Shown piece after piece: positions 32,150-41,487 of a stretch of DNA of 64,000 bases. The first letter of the stretch is position 1, and each line of letters starts with the position of its first letter. The notes below the pieces were generated by a model. The model saw nothing but the letters and a program-made list of their open reading frames with translations, did not search any database and was not told the DNA's origin. Both the position numbers and the translations under genes were made by a program. This DNA is from Lucinisca nassula (Eukaryota > Mollusca > Bivalvia > Lucinida > Lucinidae). The stretch covers positions 17,501,003 to 17,565,002 of the forward strand of contig OY757017.1 in NCBI GenBank assembly GCA_963580285.1. The letters are read 5' to 3'.

Positions 32150-32900
32150 TGGAGATGTAGCACTGATGAGTTAGGAAGCCTTGGTGCGCACTGAACAAAT
32201 TATTTGTCTAAGCCACCACAGAAATAAAGGTGGCAATTGTGGCCACGTAACATCGATTTAAGCTCCCAAGTGAAAAAAAAAATACTTTTCACTGACCGTT
32301 CTAAGGCGGTTCTTCTGTCGGGTTTTATTTGTGTTAAAGTTTTTCTCTGAATGTTTCTTATATATTTTTGTTTGGAATAGCTAAGTTGGCCATTTTGTGG
32401 GAAAGTATCTGTCATTTTGGCTTTCCGCTAGTGATGTTTCCATCAATAGGATTTAATTATTCTATGGTCGTGTTTCTTTCCCTTCGGTGTCTCTGATGGG
32501 AGGTGTAGTGTGTGTGTGAATTCGGGTTTAAGTCGCTTTCAACAATTTTTCAGTCATATCACGACGATGTCTGGTTGCGACAGGGTGCTCAATGCTCACT
32601 TTTATGGTGCTGCCTCACTGAAGTATCATGTCCCAGACACATTACATGATACCACACCCAGTCACATTATCCTGACACTGGGTCGACCAGTTCTAGCTCT
32701 TCCCCGTAAATCTGAGTGCCAAGCGAGGAGCAGCTAGTACCATTTTTAACGACTTTGGTATGTCGCGGCTCGGGATCGAACCCGTGATCTCCCGTTCCCC
32801 GGAGCGGACACTCTACCAACTGAGCTATCGGGGCCGGTCTCTGATGGGAGGTGTAGGTTAAATGTATAGGTTCCTGATCATTGCTTTCACTTCTATTCTT
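32150..32900 (+). repeat. Unclassified dispersed repeat split by SINE-D
   Basis: GCACTGATGAGTTAGGAAGC to GGTGTCTCTGATGGGAGGTG, interrupted by SINE-D at 32509 and resuming with TAGGTTCCTGATCATTGC. Confidence 0.75.
32509..32837 (-). mobile_element. SINE-D, full length, tRNA-derived head
   Basis: Minus-strand head GGCCCCGATAGCTCAGTTGG (A box TAGCTCAGTTGG) with B box GGGTTCGATCC. The body includes GGTACTAGCTGCTCCTCGCT, GTGAGGCAGCACCATAAAAG, CTGTCGCAACCAGACATCG and the tail AAACCCGAATTC followed by CA units. It is flanked by a perfect 19-bp duplication, TCTCTGATGGGAGGTGTAG (32490-32508, 32838-32856). Not a tRNA gene: the acceptor arms do not pair. Confidence 0.95.
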
Positions 32901-33039
32901 GGTTTTCCGGGCTGTGCCGGAGATGGTTTTTGGTTATTGCTTATTTCCCACTGCGTAAAATATGTACAGGAAAATTCCGCTATTAAGACCACCTAAAATT
33001 AAGATTGGATCTGCTTTTAAAAGCTTATTGAGAAGGTAT

Positions 33040-33207
33040 TATTGATTCCATTGTGGAATTTTGAAAGTATTTGAGGGTCACTGATGAGGCCTAATTGGCC
33101 GAAACTAGCTAGTCAGGCCCAGAAAACATGTACACTCCAAATTTTCAAGTCCTGTGGTGTATTCCTTGCTGCCAAATGATAACACTTCTAGAACATATTT
33201 AGTAATT
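33040..33207 (+). mobile_element. Hammerhead repeat, partial monomer, in beta MITE
   Basis: ATTGATTCCATTGTGGAATT to TTCTAGAACATATTTAG with the ribozyme at 33075. Same limits as the plus-strand end of the 18371 dimer. Confidence 0.82.
33075..33120 (+). ncRNA. Hammerhead ribozyme, one stem I mismatch
   Basis: GGGTCA - CTGATGA - GGCC-TAATT-GGCC - GAAA - CTAGCTAG - TC - AGGCCC. The core is intact; the base pair next to the cleavage site is A-A instead of A-T. Confidence 0.85.
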
Positions 33208-33476
33208 CATTCCTTGTGTTTCTACACCCAGAGTCTGCTAATAAGAGACCACCTTTGGGACTGTTCAAAAGTGGTCTTACAGACCACTTTTGAACAGTCC
33301 AAAAGCTGGTCTTAATATATAAATTTTACTGTGTAAAATAATGGACGATTCTGGTGATGATTAACAGTCACTAGCGGGTTTACAACAAAAATCAAGAAAG
33401 TGTAAAATTTCACCCGCAAACATAATGTTTTTTTTGTTTTTTTTAACAAGATGAGGAAAGTGATATGCCGCATGTT

Positions 33477-33777
33477 TCTTTGTTTGATTTGAGGAATAAC
33501 GTCCCCGCAAACACTATACAGGTCATTTTGGTGACGTCGCCATCAATTGTGTAGGACTTTTACCCGACAGTGAGATGACATGTCATCTCAAGCCCTGTCG
33601 CCCAATGAAACCAAGAGGGTTTATAAGCACGGACGGTCCGACTCGCACCGCTTTGTCTGGGCAGGCTTAGATCCTCGAAGCGGTTTACCAGTACTCGTGT
33701 ACGGGTCGGATTCAACTCTGCGTGGAAGCATCATGCAGCCCATCTATTTCTTCAAGCCCCGATGGGCGGGGGCCGGA
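33477..33777 (-). mobile_element. SINE-A with probable target-site duplication
   Basis: TTTGTTTGATTTGAGGAATA to CGATGGGCGGGGGCCG. TGATATGCCGCATG (33461-33474) and TGTTATGCCGCATG (33784-33797) flank it with one mismatch. Confidence 0.88.
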
Positions 33778-34000
33778 AGAATGTGTTATGCCGCATGGAT
33801 ATGTTATCCAAATGTTTCATCTTTGGTTAAATGCCATCATGCAGAGAGAATTGAAGTAACATAAAATACAGATATTGAAACTCTTTCATCAAAACTGTCT
33901 GTCAAATACACCGATAAAAGTGATCAATGTAATTTAGGATCATTCTCATAGAACCGGAAATTAGTTAAGTTGTTTTGTCACTCCGCTATGTCGGCATCTA

Positions 34001-34634
34001 TGGGGTGCCGGTTTTACTATTTAATCCATATTTATAGATATCCAGTATTCGATTTATGGATATCCATAATTCGAATTATAAATATCAATAAATCAGCCGA
34101 ATAATGGATATCCATAATTTGAATTATAGATATCCATAAATCGAATTATGGATATCCATAATTCGATGTATGGATTTCATTAATTCAGAGCGATTTATGG
34201 ATATCCATAATTCGAATTATGGATATCACTAATTCCAGTTATGGATATCAATAAATCAAAATATGGATATTCATCATTATTCCGCTGATTTATGGATATC
34301 CATAATTCGAATCATGGATACCCATTAATCCAATTATGGATATCTATAAATCGGGCTAAATTATGGATATCTGTATTTCGAATTATGGCTATCCATAATT
34401 CACAGCAAAAACCTTTGGTTTCAGTCATTATTTATTGCATTTATTTGCCAAGACGAATTATTGATATCCATAAATCGAATTATGAATATCCATAAATGGA
34501 CCGCATTATGGATATAATGTATTCGAATTATGGATATCAATGGATAATTATGGATATCAGTAATTCGAATTGTGGATATCCATAAATAATTATGGATATC
34601 TATAATAGGGAATAAATAGTAAAAGGGCGCCCCA
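34001..34634. mobile_element. GGATATCC palindromic-array element
   Basis: TGGGGTGCCGGTTTTACTAT to TAGTAAAAGGGCGCCCCA, with TA on both sides (33999-34000, 34635-34636). The whole interior is TATGGATATCCATAA-type units, broken near 34400-34450 by a spacer (CCTTTGGTTTCAGTCATTAT) that also occurs at 56480. Confidence 0.85.
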
Positions 34635-34849
34635 TAGACAGTACTGTGATGTTCGATATAACTTTCCTCGCAGTCATCGGATGTAACAGTAAAAGGTCAT
34701 GACAAGCAATCTATTTTCTGAGATGCAACACGTCTAAATGTGTCTCCGAAAACAACAACTCTAGTTCCAGGTCAAGGCACACAATCTATTAAGTGAGCCG
34801 AAACCAGGGCAAAAAACTTGTTTTTTTTTTTTTTCAGACATATGAACGG

Positions 34850-35318
34850 TCCCCGCCCATCGGTGCTTGAAAATATAGATGAGCTGCATGATACTTCCAG
34901 GCAGAGCTGAAACCGACCGCACACGAGTACTGGTAAACCGCTTAGAGGATCTAAGTCTGCCCAGGCAAAGCGAGTCGGTCCGTCTATAGAAGCCTCCGTG
35001 GTGTAGTGGTTACGCTACTCGCCTTGTAAACCAGAAATCGCAGGATCAATTACGGGCTTCTCCAGACTTTCGGACGAGTCTTTCAAACCGAGGTCCCGTC
35101 TCTGTATGTCCATAGCTGTTTGTGGGACGTAAAACTCAAACACTCACTCACTCGGTCCGTCTATGTTTATAAACCTTATTGGTTTCACTGGGCGACAGGG
35201 CTTGAGATGTCATTTCATCTCAATGTCGGGTAAAAGTCCCACAGAATTGTAAGCTACATCTCCAAAATGGCCTATACTGTGTTGGCGGGGATGTTAAACC
35301 TCAAATCAAACAAACAAA
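34850..35318 (+). mobile_element. SINE-A split by SINE-B
   Basis: CCCCGCCCATCGGTGCTTGA to GTTAAACCTCAAATCAAAC, interrupted after TCGGTCCGTCTAT. Confidence 0.92.
34988..35151 (+). mobile_element. SINE-B nested in SINE-A
   Basis: GAAGCCTCCGTGGTGTAGTG head to CGTAAAACTCAAACACTCAC. A perfect 13-bp duplication, TCGGTCCGTCTAT (34975-34987, 35152-35164), is taken from SINE-A itself. SINE-B was therefore active after SINE-A. Confidence 0.96.
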
Positions 35319-35520
35319 TTCCAAGAAACATGAGCATCGGTCCGAGTTTATAAAACTGTTTTATTCTCAACTCATTTGACATGGTCTTAAACTTTAAAAT
35401 GCCAACACAGTTTATGAGCAGGACAAAAACATTCCTTGCTGATCATAGCAGACAAATAGCCCCCCCACACACACACATACACGCACTTTGTTTGTATTTT
35501 AATAGTGAGTTAAGCATGAA

Positions 35521-35552
35521 AATCAACAACAACAACAACAACAACAACAACA
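35521..35552. repeat. (CAA)n microsatellite
   Basis: About ten AAC/CAA trinucleotides directly before a large-palindrome element remnant. Confidence 0.9.
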
Positions 35553-35561
35553 AATTTCTTG

Positions 35562-35840
35562 CACACCAGACAAGGAAATCCGTGATTTTACCCTGGGATA
35601 GAAATTTATGTTCTGACCCTGATGTTCCGACCCCAAATCGAATATAATTGCGTGTTTGATAAATGCACTGGTTGATTACAACCTCATGTGCGGCGTCGTC
35701 ATGCATGGCGTCACTAAACATTCCTGTTGTGTCATCACAAAATGGCGGACGTCGGTAACCGAAGTGACAGCAGCATTAAAATTCTCAATAGAAATGGAAG
35801 GTATGCATCAAAAGAATCCAATATGGGTGTGAGGGTGGAC
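35562..35840. mobile_element. Large-palindrome element, truncated
   Basis: TTCTTGCACACCAGACAAGG to ATATGGGTGTGAGGGTGG. The palindrome itself is cut after its first arm. Confidence 0.8.
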
Positions 35841-35869
35841 ACAATCTGATCAGTCGTAGTTAAGGCTGA

Positions 35870-36245
35870 CACGATTAATCGTATAATCGATTAACCAATC
35901 GAAAAATTCCACAAAAATGATTATCATTTCTGATTTGCTTTTAATCGATTACTTCATATGTACAATTTACTACCCAAAGTTATGCCTAAAATAACGGGAT
36001 GAGTGGCAAACAGTGCAGACCAAGATGAGACGCCGTATTCTGCGGCGTCTCATCTGGGTCTACACTGTTTGATCAGGCCTGTCTGTTCAAATATACATAT
36101 GGTAATGGGCAAGATATGGTAAGAGTCATGCTCAGACAGAAAGCCAGACAGGTAAAATTATGACACAAACCTTAGCGATTACTAATCGATTATCGATCGC
36201 AATGGCATGACTGATAATCGATTATCTTTTCAGCTCCAATCAGTC
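35870..36245. mobile_element. Possible hAT-like MITE (AATCG-rich ends)
   Basis: AGGCTGACACGATTAATCGT at the left and GATTATCTTTTCAGCTCC...CAGTCAGCCCTAG at the right form imperfect inverted ends rich in ATCGATT. TAGTT-like flanks. A CAAACAGTG hairpin sits inside. Confidence 0.5.
36005..36074. repeat. CAAACAGTGCAG hairpin
   Basis: CAAACAGTGCAGACCAAGAT, GAGACGCCGTATTCTGCGGC and inverse. A second copy is at about 36410-36540 (GCAAACAGTTAAGACCCTGA). Confidence 0.8.
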
Positions 36246-36265
36246 AGCCCTAGTTGGAGTTGTAT

Positions 36266-36408
36266 CCCGTCGCGTTAACAAGATCGCGTAACGAACACCC
36301 CTGTAAACCCCACTTTATATAGTGGAAACTGGGGTTAACAGGAGTATATTATTTTTCTTATTTCTGCTATAATACATAGGTTGTTGGTACTCGTTAGAAC
36401 CGCCTCTG
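36266..36408. mobile_element. hpMITE-2 left half
   Basis: AACCCCACTTTATATAGTGG stem to GTACTCGTTAGAACCGCCTC, where it is cut exactly at the core centre and replaced by hairpin sequence TGATCTGGGCC. Confidence 0.75.
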
Positions 36409-36654
36409 ATCTGGGCCTGCGCTGTTTACAAGGGTACCCGTGTTGGGGTTCCGGTACGAAATGGGTTAAGCAAACAGTTAAGACCCTGATCAGGCGCCGC
36501 ATTCTTTGGCGTCTGATCTGCGTCTCAGCCGTTTGCTAATGTCACAGCACATGCGCTGTTTATCTTGCGTCAATGGGGCGTCCAAATGACATTGGCTTAC
36601 AGTTGGACAAAGTCTTCCGTCTGTCCTTGCGGGAGGTACATTGTTAGGGTAGAG

Positions 36655-36814
36655 TGAGTGTTTGATTTTTACGTCCCACCAACAGCTAAGGTCATACGGA
36701 GACAGGACATCGGTTTAAAGACTCATCCGAAAGTCTGGAGAAGCCCGGGATCGATCCTGAGACCCCTGGTTTACAAGGCGAGTAGCGTAACCACTACACC
36801 ACGGATGCTTCTAG
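36655..36814 (-). mobile_element. SINE-B with target-site duplication
   Basis: Minus-strand SINE-B with flanks GTTAGGGTAGAG (36643-36654) and GTAAGGGTAGAG (36815-36826), one mismatch. Confidence 0.9.
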
Positions 36815-36829
36815 GTAAGGGTAGAGAGG

Positions 36830-37141
36830 GAGTGTTGTCATTGCATCTGTTTCTACACTTCCATTCGCTTTCATCTTTCTCTTCTGTCCCTCACTTTCAT
36901 CTCCCCTACTGTCTCTCCTATCTCTTCTCTCCCTTTCTATGGGAGATGACACAAAATGACCTACAAGGGTTGACGTGTCGTTGAATCCAAAACATTCAAT
37001 CAAGCAACCAATGGTTATATAGGAACGCTTAAAAAAGGAAAAAAAGAAAAAAAAAAAAAAAGAAGAAAAATGCCTGTCACAATGATTTATGTAAAATGCA
37101 CCCGTATATTTTTTTTTCATATTATAAAGAAATATTTTGCA
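36830..37141. other. No gene seen
   Basis: CT-rich tract at 36845-36940 and A/G-rich run at 37030-37070. Confidence 0.5.
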
Positions 37142-37152
37142 AGATTGTTTTG

Positions 37153-37500
37153 TACGCCGGGAACCCGGGAATGGGACATATGTTGTGCGAACAAGATATT
37201 AAGTTGTGCGAACAAGATATTATCTTGTGCGCGATATTATCTTGTGCGCACAAGATAATATGTTGTGCGAACAAGATATATCTTGTGCGGACATCATGGT
37301 ATATCTTGTGCGGACAATATTGTTTCTTGTGCGCTCAAGATATTGTGCACAATAGATTCTCTTGTACGCACAAGATAATAACTTGTTCGCACAAGATAAT
37401 AACTTGTTCGCACATGATATTATGTTGTTCTTGTGCGCACAAGATAATATCTTGTTCGCACAACATATTAAAAAAATCATGTCCTTTCCCGGGTTCCGTA
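37153..37500. mobile_element. TACGGAACCC-type element with palindromic array
   Basis: TACGCCGGGAACCCGGGAAT start; CCTTTCCCGGGTTCCGTA end. The interior is CTTGTGCG(C/A)ACAAGATATTAT-type units. A perfect 11-bp direct repeat, AGATTGTTTTG, flanks it (37142-37152, 37501-37511). Confidence 0.88.
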
Positions 37501-37628
37501 AGATTGTTTTGATACCAACTGAAACATTCATCCAAAAAAAAAAAACAATAAAAAACTAACAAAACAATTCATTTCGGAAATATTCTAGCCTGAAAAAAAA
37601 AAAAAAAAATCCGCACTGAGCTAGTCTT

Positions 37629-38117
37629 TACGGAATCCGGGAAGGGACATGATTTTTTTTATTTTATAAGTTGTGCACACAAGATAATATCTTGTGCGGA
37701 CAAGATATTATCTTGTCCGCATAAGATATTATCTTGTGCGGACAACATATTATCTTGTGCAGACAAGATATTATCTTGTCCGCCCAAGATATTAAGTTGT
37801 GCGAACAAGATATTATCTTGTCCGCACAAGATAATATCTTGTCTGCACAACATAGATCTTGTGCGCACAAGATATTATCTTGTCCGCAAAGTCCGCACAA
37901 GATAATATCTTGTCCGCACAACTTCCCAAGATCTATGTTGTGCAAACAAGATATTATGTTGTGCGAACAAGATCATATCTTGTCCGCACCAGATAATATC
38001 TTGTCTGCACAAGATAATATTTTGTCCGAACAAGATAATATCTTGTCAGCTCAAGATATTATCTTGTTCGCACAACATAATAAAAATAAAAAATCATGTC
38101 CCTTCCCGGGTTCCGTA
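37629..38117. mobile_element. TACGGAACCC-type element with palindromic array
   Basis: TACGGAATCCGGGAAGGGAC to CCCTTCCCGGGTTCCGTA. The interior is ~20-bp units alternating ACAAGATATTATCTTGTCCG and GCACAAGATAATATCTTG. Flanking hexamers AGTCTT and AGTATT. It lies 128 bp from the preceding element. Confidence 0.88.
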
Positions 38118-38266
38118 AGTATTCACCACTGGCGAGTGAATTAGTATGTTACTCGTATAAACAGATGGTTATGACACTGAATACTAGGAAAGATAATAAC
38201 TTCGGCTTTGTTGGACATTCTTCGTGTTGTAACTGAGGGACAAGGTTTCTTTGGTATGCATGTGTC

Positions 38267-38386
38267 CATTACGAAAACACGCCTATACAAATACATTGTA
38301 AACGTTACCGCCGAAAAATCGAAAATTTTAAGACGAAAAATTGTGATATTTTTCTTATTTCTGCTCAAAATATAGTTTTCGTAATG
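38267..38386. mobile_element. hpMITE-1 miniature deletion derivative
   Basis: Only 120 bp: CATTACGAAAACACGCCTAT to TATAGTTTTCGTAATG. Both termini are kept, while the core hairpin and the right half are missing. Confidence 0.88.
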
Positions 38387-38424
38387 AACTTGAAATTTTC
38401 GCAAACATTTGTTTATCTGTTAAA

Positions 38425-39015
38425 GTGATTACTCATGTTTTTTCATGATTTACATTTGCCGGGTCCCGAGGAGGCTGTTTGAACACGAGGCCGCCGAGGG
38501 ACCAGGCAAATGTGATTGCAATTACCCAGCTGGCACACGTCACGATATCAACGTCGGTGCAACGTCATGACGTTGCACCGACGTTGATGTGACGTTGCAT
38601 AAAGATCATGACGTTGTACCGACGTTGATGTGACGTCACAATTACGTCATGTGACTGCTGGGAAAATAACTATGGATGATCGTTGTTCTCGCAAGGCTTA
38701 CGACTATAACGTCTAATTGTGACGTAAACGCCCCGAAGCTCCAAATAAACTCCATATTACATGTAACTATTCAAATGGGGCCGCCAAACCAACACGACGC
38801 TAGTTCCGAATGTTGTTACAATGTCGCCAGTTACGCAATGATCCTCTGACGTCATCATAAAATTCTAAAATGCACGTTCAGGGCGATCACGTTACAGCGT
38901 CCAACGCAACGTTAACAAAGCAAGGCCCATTTTGTGATATCAAACGTTCGATATTCATGTTGATTTCATGATTTGAACATGGATTATGTTGTTTGAACAC
39001 GGTTTTTCGTCCATT
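38425..39015 (-). repeat. Diverged single copy of the 60.9-kb tandem family
   Basis: Minus strand carries GATTTGAACATGGATTATG-type, AAAGCAAGGCCCATTTTGTG and CATTTGCCGGGTCCC blocks that match the units at 60866-62935. Interrupted by the palindromic element at 38525. Confidence 0.65.
38525..38662. mobile_element. CCCAGC-ended ACGTCA palindromic element
   Basis: CCCAGCTGGCACACGTCACG start and CACAATTACG...GACTGCTGGG end. The interior is GGTGCAACGTCATGACGTTG / CACCGACGTTGATGTGACGT. A better-preserved copy is at 55343-55491. Confidence 0.8.
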
Positions 39016-39065
39016 CAAGAATATTCAGGACCTATGTTAATTGGATTTTATGCAATAATTATTTT

Positions 39066-39425
39066 TATCATATGACGTCGCGTCTGAGAGTGTAATAACG
39101 CCATGTAATAGTTTCGATAATCCACTAATGGATTAAATATGCAAATCAGCTAGATACGCCCTGTAACGTTACATGTAGGACGTCCTTAATGACGCCGCGT
39201 TTACTAATGGCGGAATATTGATATTTTTGTAAACAATCGTGAATAAAATGCGTTTTAAATGTCTTATGATAAATAGAATCTTGCATTCATGCTCATGTAT
39301 TATTGAATTTATTAAACTCGTTGAAGAAAAGGGATAAAATGCTCGACAAAGCCTCGCATTGTTTCCCTTTTCCTCAACTCGTTTAATAAATTCAATAATA
39401 CATGAACACTCATGTAAGATCCTCT
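39066..39425. mobile_element. ATCATATGACGTCGCG element
   Basis: ATCATATGACGTCGCGTCTG to TGAACACTCATGTAAGATCC, with the 3' hairpin (AAACTCGTTGAAGAAAAGGG and inverse). Matches 30046-30412 along its length. Confidence 0.85.
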
Positions 39426-39573
39426 ATTATCCATTTATTGCTCTTTTTATTATAAATATATATAAAACTAATAGAATAGCACAATTAAAATAGAGAATAC
39501 CAGGTGAGTGTCTTTTGATATCAAGTTTTTCAGGCGAGACTTCGAGAACGCTTGTAGAATAGCGAGGCTTGAT

Positions 39574-40588
39574 GGGGCGGTTCTAACGAGTGTCCACAAT
39601 CTATATTTTGAGCAGAAATATGAAAAATATCACAATTTTTCATCATAATTTTTTTCATTTTTTCACCAATAAAGGTGGCAATGTGTTTGTATAGGCGTGT
39701 TTGTGCAATGGTCGCACGGGTGTGTTATCATAATGCGATAAGGGAGAGAAGGAATTGTTTCAAAGAATCGCGTTCCCTGGAGGTGTAATGATACCCCTTA
39801 ATACCGCCGTTTTCGGTTGTATCTTGTTTACACTTCTCTTGCTGAATATTTAGTTTAGCCACACCCATTTCTGACTTTGAACCAATCAGATTACTCGATG
39901 TAATTTATTCCTACAAAGCCATAAACTTAATGTCAAACAGTGTAGATCCTGATCAGAGGGCTTCTTCAGAAGCCATCTGATCTGGATCTACACTGTTAAA
40001 AAATTCCAAAGGTAGGGGTTGTCGTGAACAGCATGATAAGAGTTAAACAAAATGTACCGATTCTGTGTCACGATTTGTCCTTGTCACCAGTTTTTGTGAC
40101 CTTATATATTACTTGAGATTTGTTTCGATGAAACTTGATTATACCGCTATAAAGGCCAGTCGTGATGTGTTTTTCTGCTTTATGTCTCTCGAGTGTAAAT
40201 TCTGTTAGAAACCTATAATATAACAATATAAAAAGTCCGTCATCTTAGAAAAAGCGTGGTAATAGACGTTAGTGCTCCTGTTTTCTTGTTATTTTTTTTT
40301 ATTATTATTTTTTTTTGTATGACAGTACATACAATAATAAGGTCAGGAACGAATCATAACGATCACATTATCCAAAAGATGAAAATCCATAATATTTTTC
40401 TTATTTATACTGCAAATGTACGTTGTGGGAACTCGTTAGAACCGCCTCATTGAGGCGGTTCTAACGAGTACCAACAACATATGTCTTGGAGCAAAAATAA
40501 GAAAATAATGAATACCCCCGAAAACCCTAGTTTTTTCTATATAAAGTGAGGTGTAGGGTGTTCATTTCACGGACTCGTTCTCGTGATG
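39574..40588. repeat. ~1-kb local duplication, copy A
   Basis: Matches 41333-42547 across several element boundaries, including the hpMITE-1/hpMITE-2 junction (GCAATGGTCGCACGGGTGTG), the CAAACAGTG hairpin (39938-40001) and hpMITE-2 (40355-40588). Copy A has GGTTGTATC where copy B carries a 200-bp insertion. Confidence 0.9.
40355..40588. mobile_element. hpMITE-2 in duplication copy A
   Basis: CATAACGATCACATTATCC to GACTCGTTCTCGTGATG, with core CTCGTTAGAACCGCCTCATT. Confidence 0.88.
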
Positions 40589-40637
40589 GTGCTCTATCCA
40601 TCTGAGGAGCAAATTCTTTTCGCTTTTGTAGAGTAAA

Positions 40638-40913
40638 CATTACAAAAACACGCCTATACAAAAGCATGGTAAACTTAACCGCCGAAAATTTGAAATTTTA
40701 AGATGAAAAATTGTGATATTTTCATTATTTCTGCTCAAATATAGAGTGCGGTACTCGTTAGAACCGCCTCGTCAAGGTGGTTCTAACGAGTACCCACAAT
40801 CTATATTTTGGTGTAGAGATAAGGAAAATAACATGTACCCCTGAAAACCCCAATTTTACTATATGAAAGTGGGATTCGAGGGGTCAAAAGTATATAGGCG
40901 TGTTTTCTTGATG
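40638..40913. mobile_element. hpMITE-1, complete
   Basis: CATTACAAAAACACGCCTAT to ATAGGCGTGTTTTCTTGATG; core CTCGTTAGAACCGCCTCGTC / GGTGGTTCTAACGAG. Confidence 0.92.
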
Positions 40914-40926
40914 AGTAGAACCCTCT

Positions 40927-41487
40927 CATCACGTGAACAAGTCCGTGAAATGAACACCCCTTTACACCCCACTTTATATAGAGAAAACTGGGGTTTACGG
41001 GGGTAAACATTATTTTTCTTATTTTTACTCAAAGACATAGGTTGCGGGTGCTCGTTAGAACCGCCTCAATGAGGCGATTCTAACGAGCACTCACAACCTA
41101 TGTTTGCAGTTAAAATAAGAAAAATATCATGGATTTTCATCAGAAATGTAGCCATTTTGGAGATGTGGATTTATGCACTTTCATCACGAAAACACGCCTA
41201 TATAATTTTGACCCCCTTGAACCCCACTTTTATTCAGTAAAACTGGGGATATCGGGGGTATACCTTATTTTTCTTATTTCTGCTCTAAAATATAGAATGT
41301 GGGTACTCGTTAGAACCGCCTCGATGAGGCGGTTCTAACGAGTGCCCACAATCTATATTTTGAGCAGAAATAAGAAAAACATCACAATTTTTCATCATAA
41401 AATTTTCAATTTTTTCGCTAATAAAGGTGGCATTGTGTTTGTATAGGCGTGTTTGTGCAATGGTCGCACGGGTGTGTTATCATAATG
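40927..41487. mobile_element. hpMITE-2 split by hpMITE-1
   Basis: CATCACGTGAACAAGTCCGT to ATGCACTTT (41181), resuming GTCGCACGGGTGTGTTATCA to CATAATG. Joining the two sides gives ATGCACTTTGTCGCACGG against the family ATGCACTATGTCGCACGG, so the inserted element left no duplication. Confidence 0.92.
41182..41462. mobile_element. hpMITE-1 nested in hpMITE-2 without target duplication
   Basis: CATCACGAAAACACGCCTAT to GGCGTGTTTGTGCAATG. The clean family context on both sides makes this the best case for defining the ends of hpMITE-1 as CATYACG...CRNAATG. Confidence 0.92.

Larger units (their letters stand above)
32968..33331. mobile_element. Pogo-like MITE, type beta, carrying hammerhead repeat
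   Basis: CAGGAAAATTCCGCTATTAA left end preceded by TA, TTAATATATAAATTTTACTG right end. A hammerhead repeat occupies 33040-33207. A palindrome (GGGACTGTTCAAAAGTGGTC) lies on the right. Confidence 0.75.

Noticed and set aside
32743..32838. Possible tRNA gene on the minus strand
   Set aside because: A and B boxes are good, but the acceptor stem does not pair and the sequence continues as SINE-D with a target-site duplication.
35443..35721. 92-residue minus-strand frame with a leucine run
   Set aside because: The leucine run is the (CAA)n tract; the rest is large-palindrome element sequence.
36794..37120. 108-residue frames at 36.8-37.1 kb
   Set aside because: They run through a SINE-B head, CT-rich and A-rich tracts on both strands; no protein signal.
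37664..38144. Cys/Ile/Leu-rich repetitive frames on both strands
   Set aside because: They come from the 20-bp palindromic units (ACAAGATATTATC); three units give 60 bases, a multiple of three, so the reading frame repeats. Both strands are open for the same reason.
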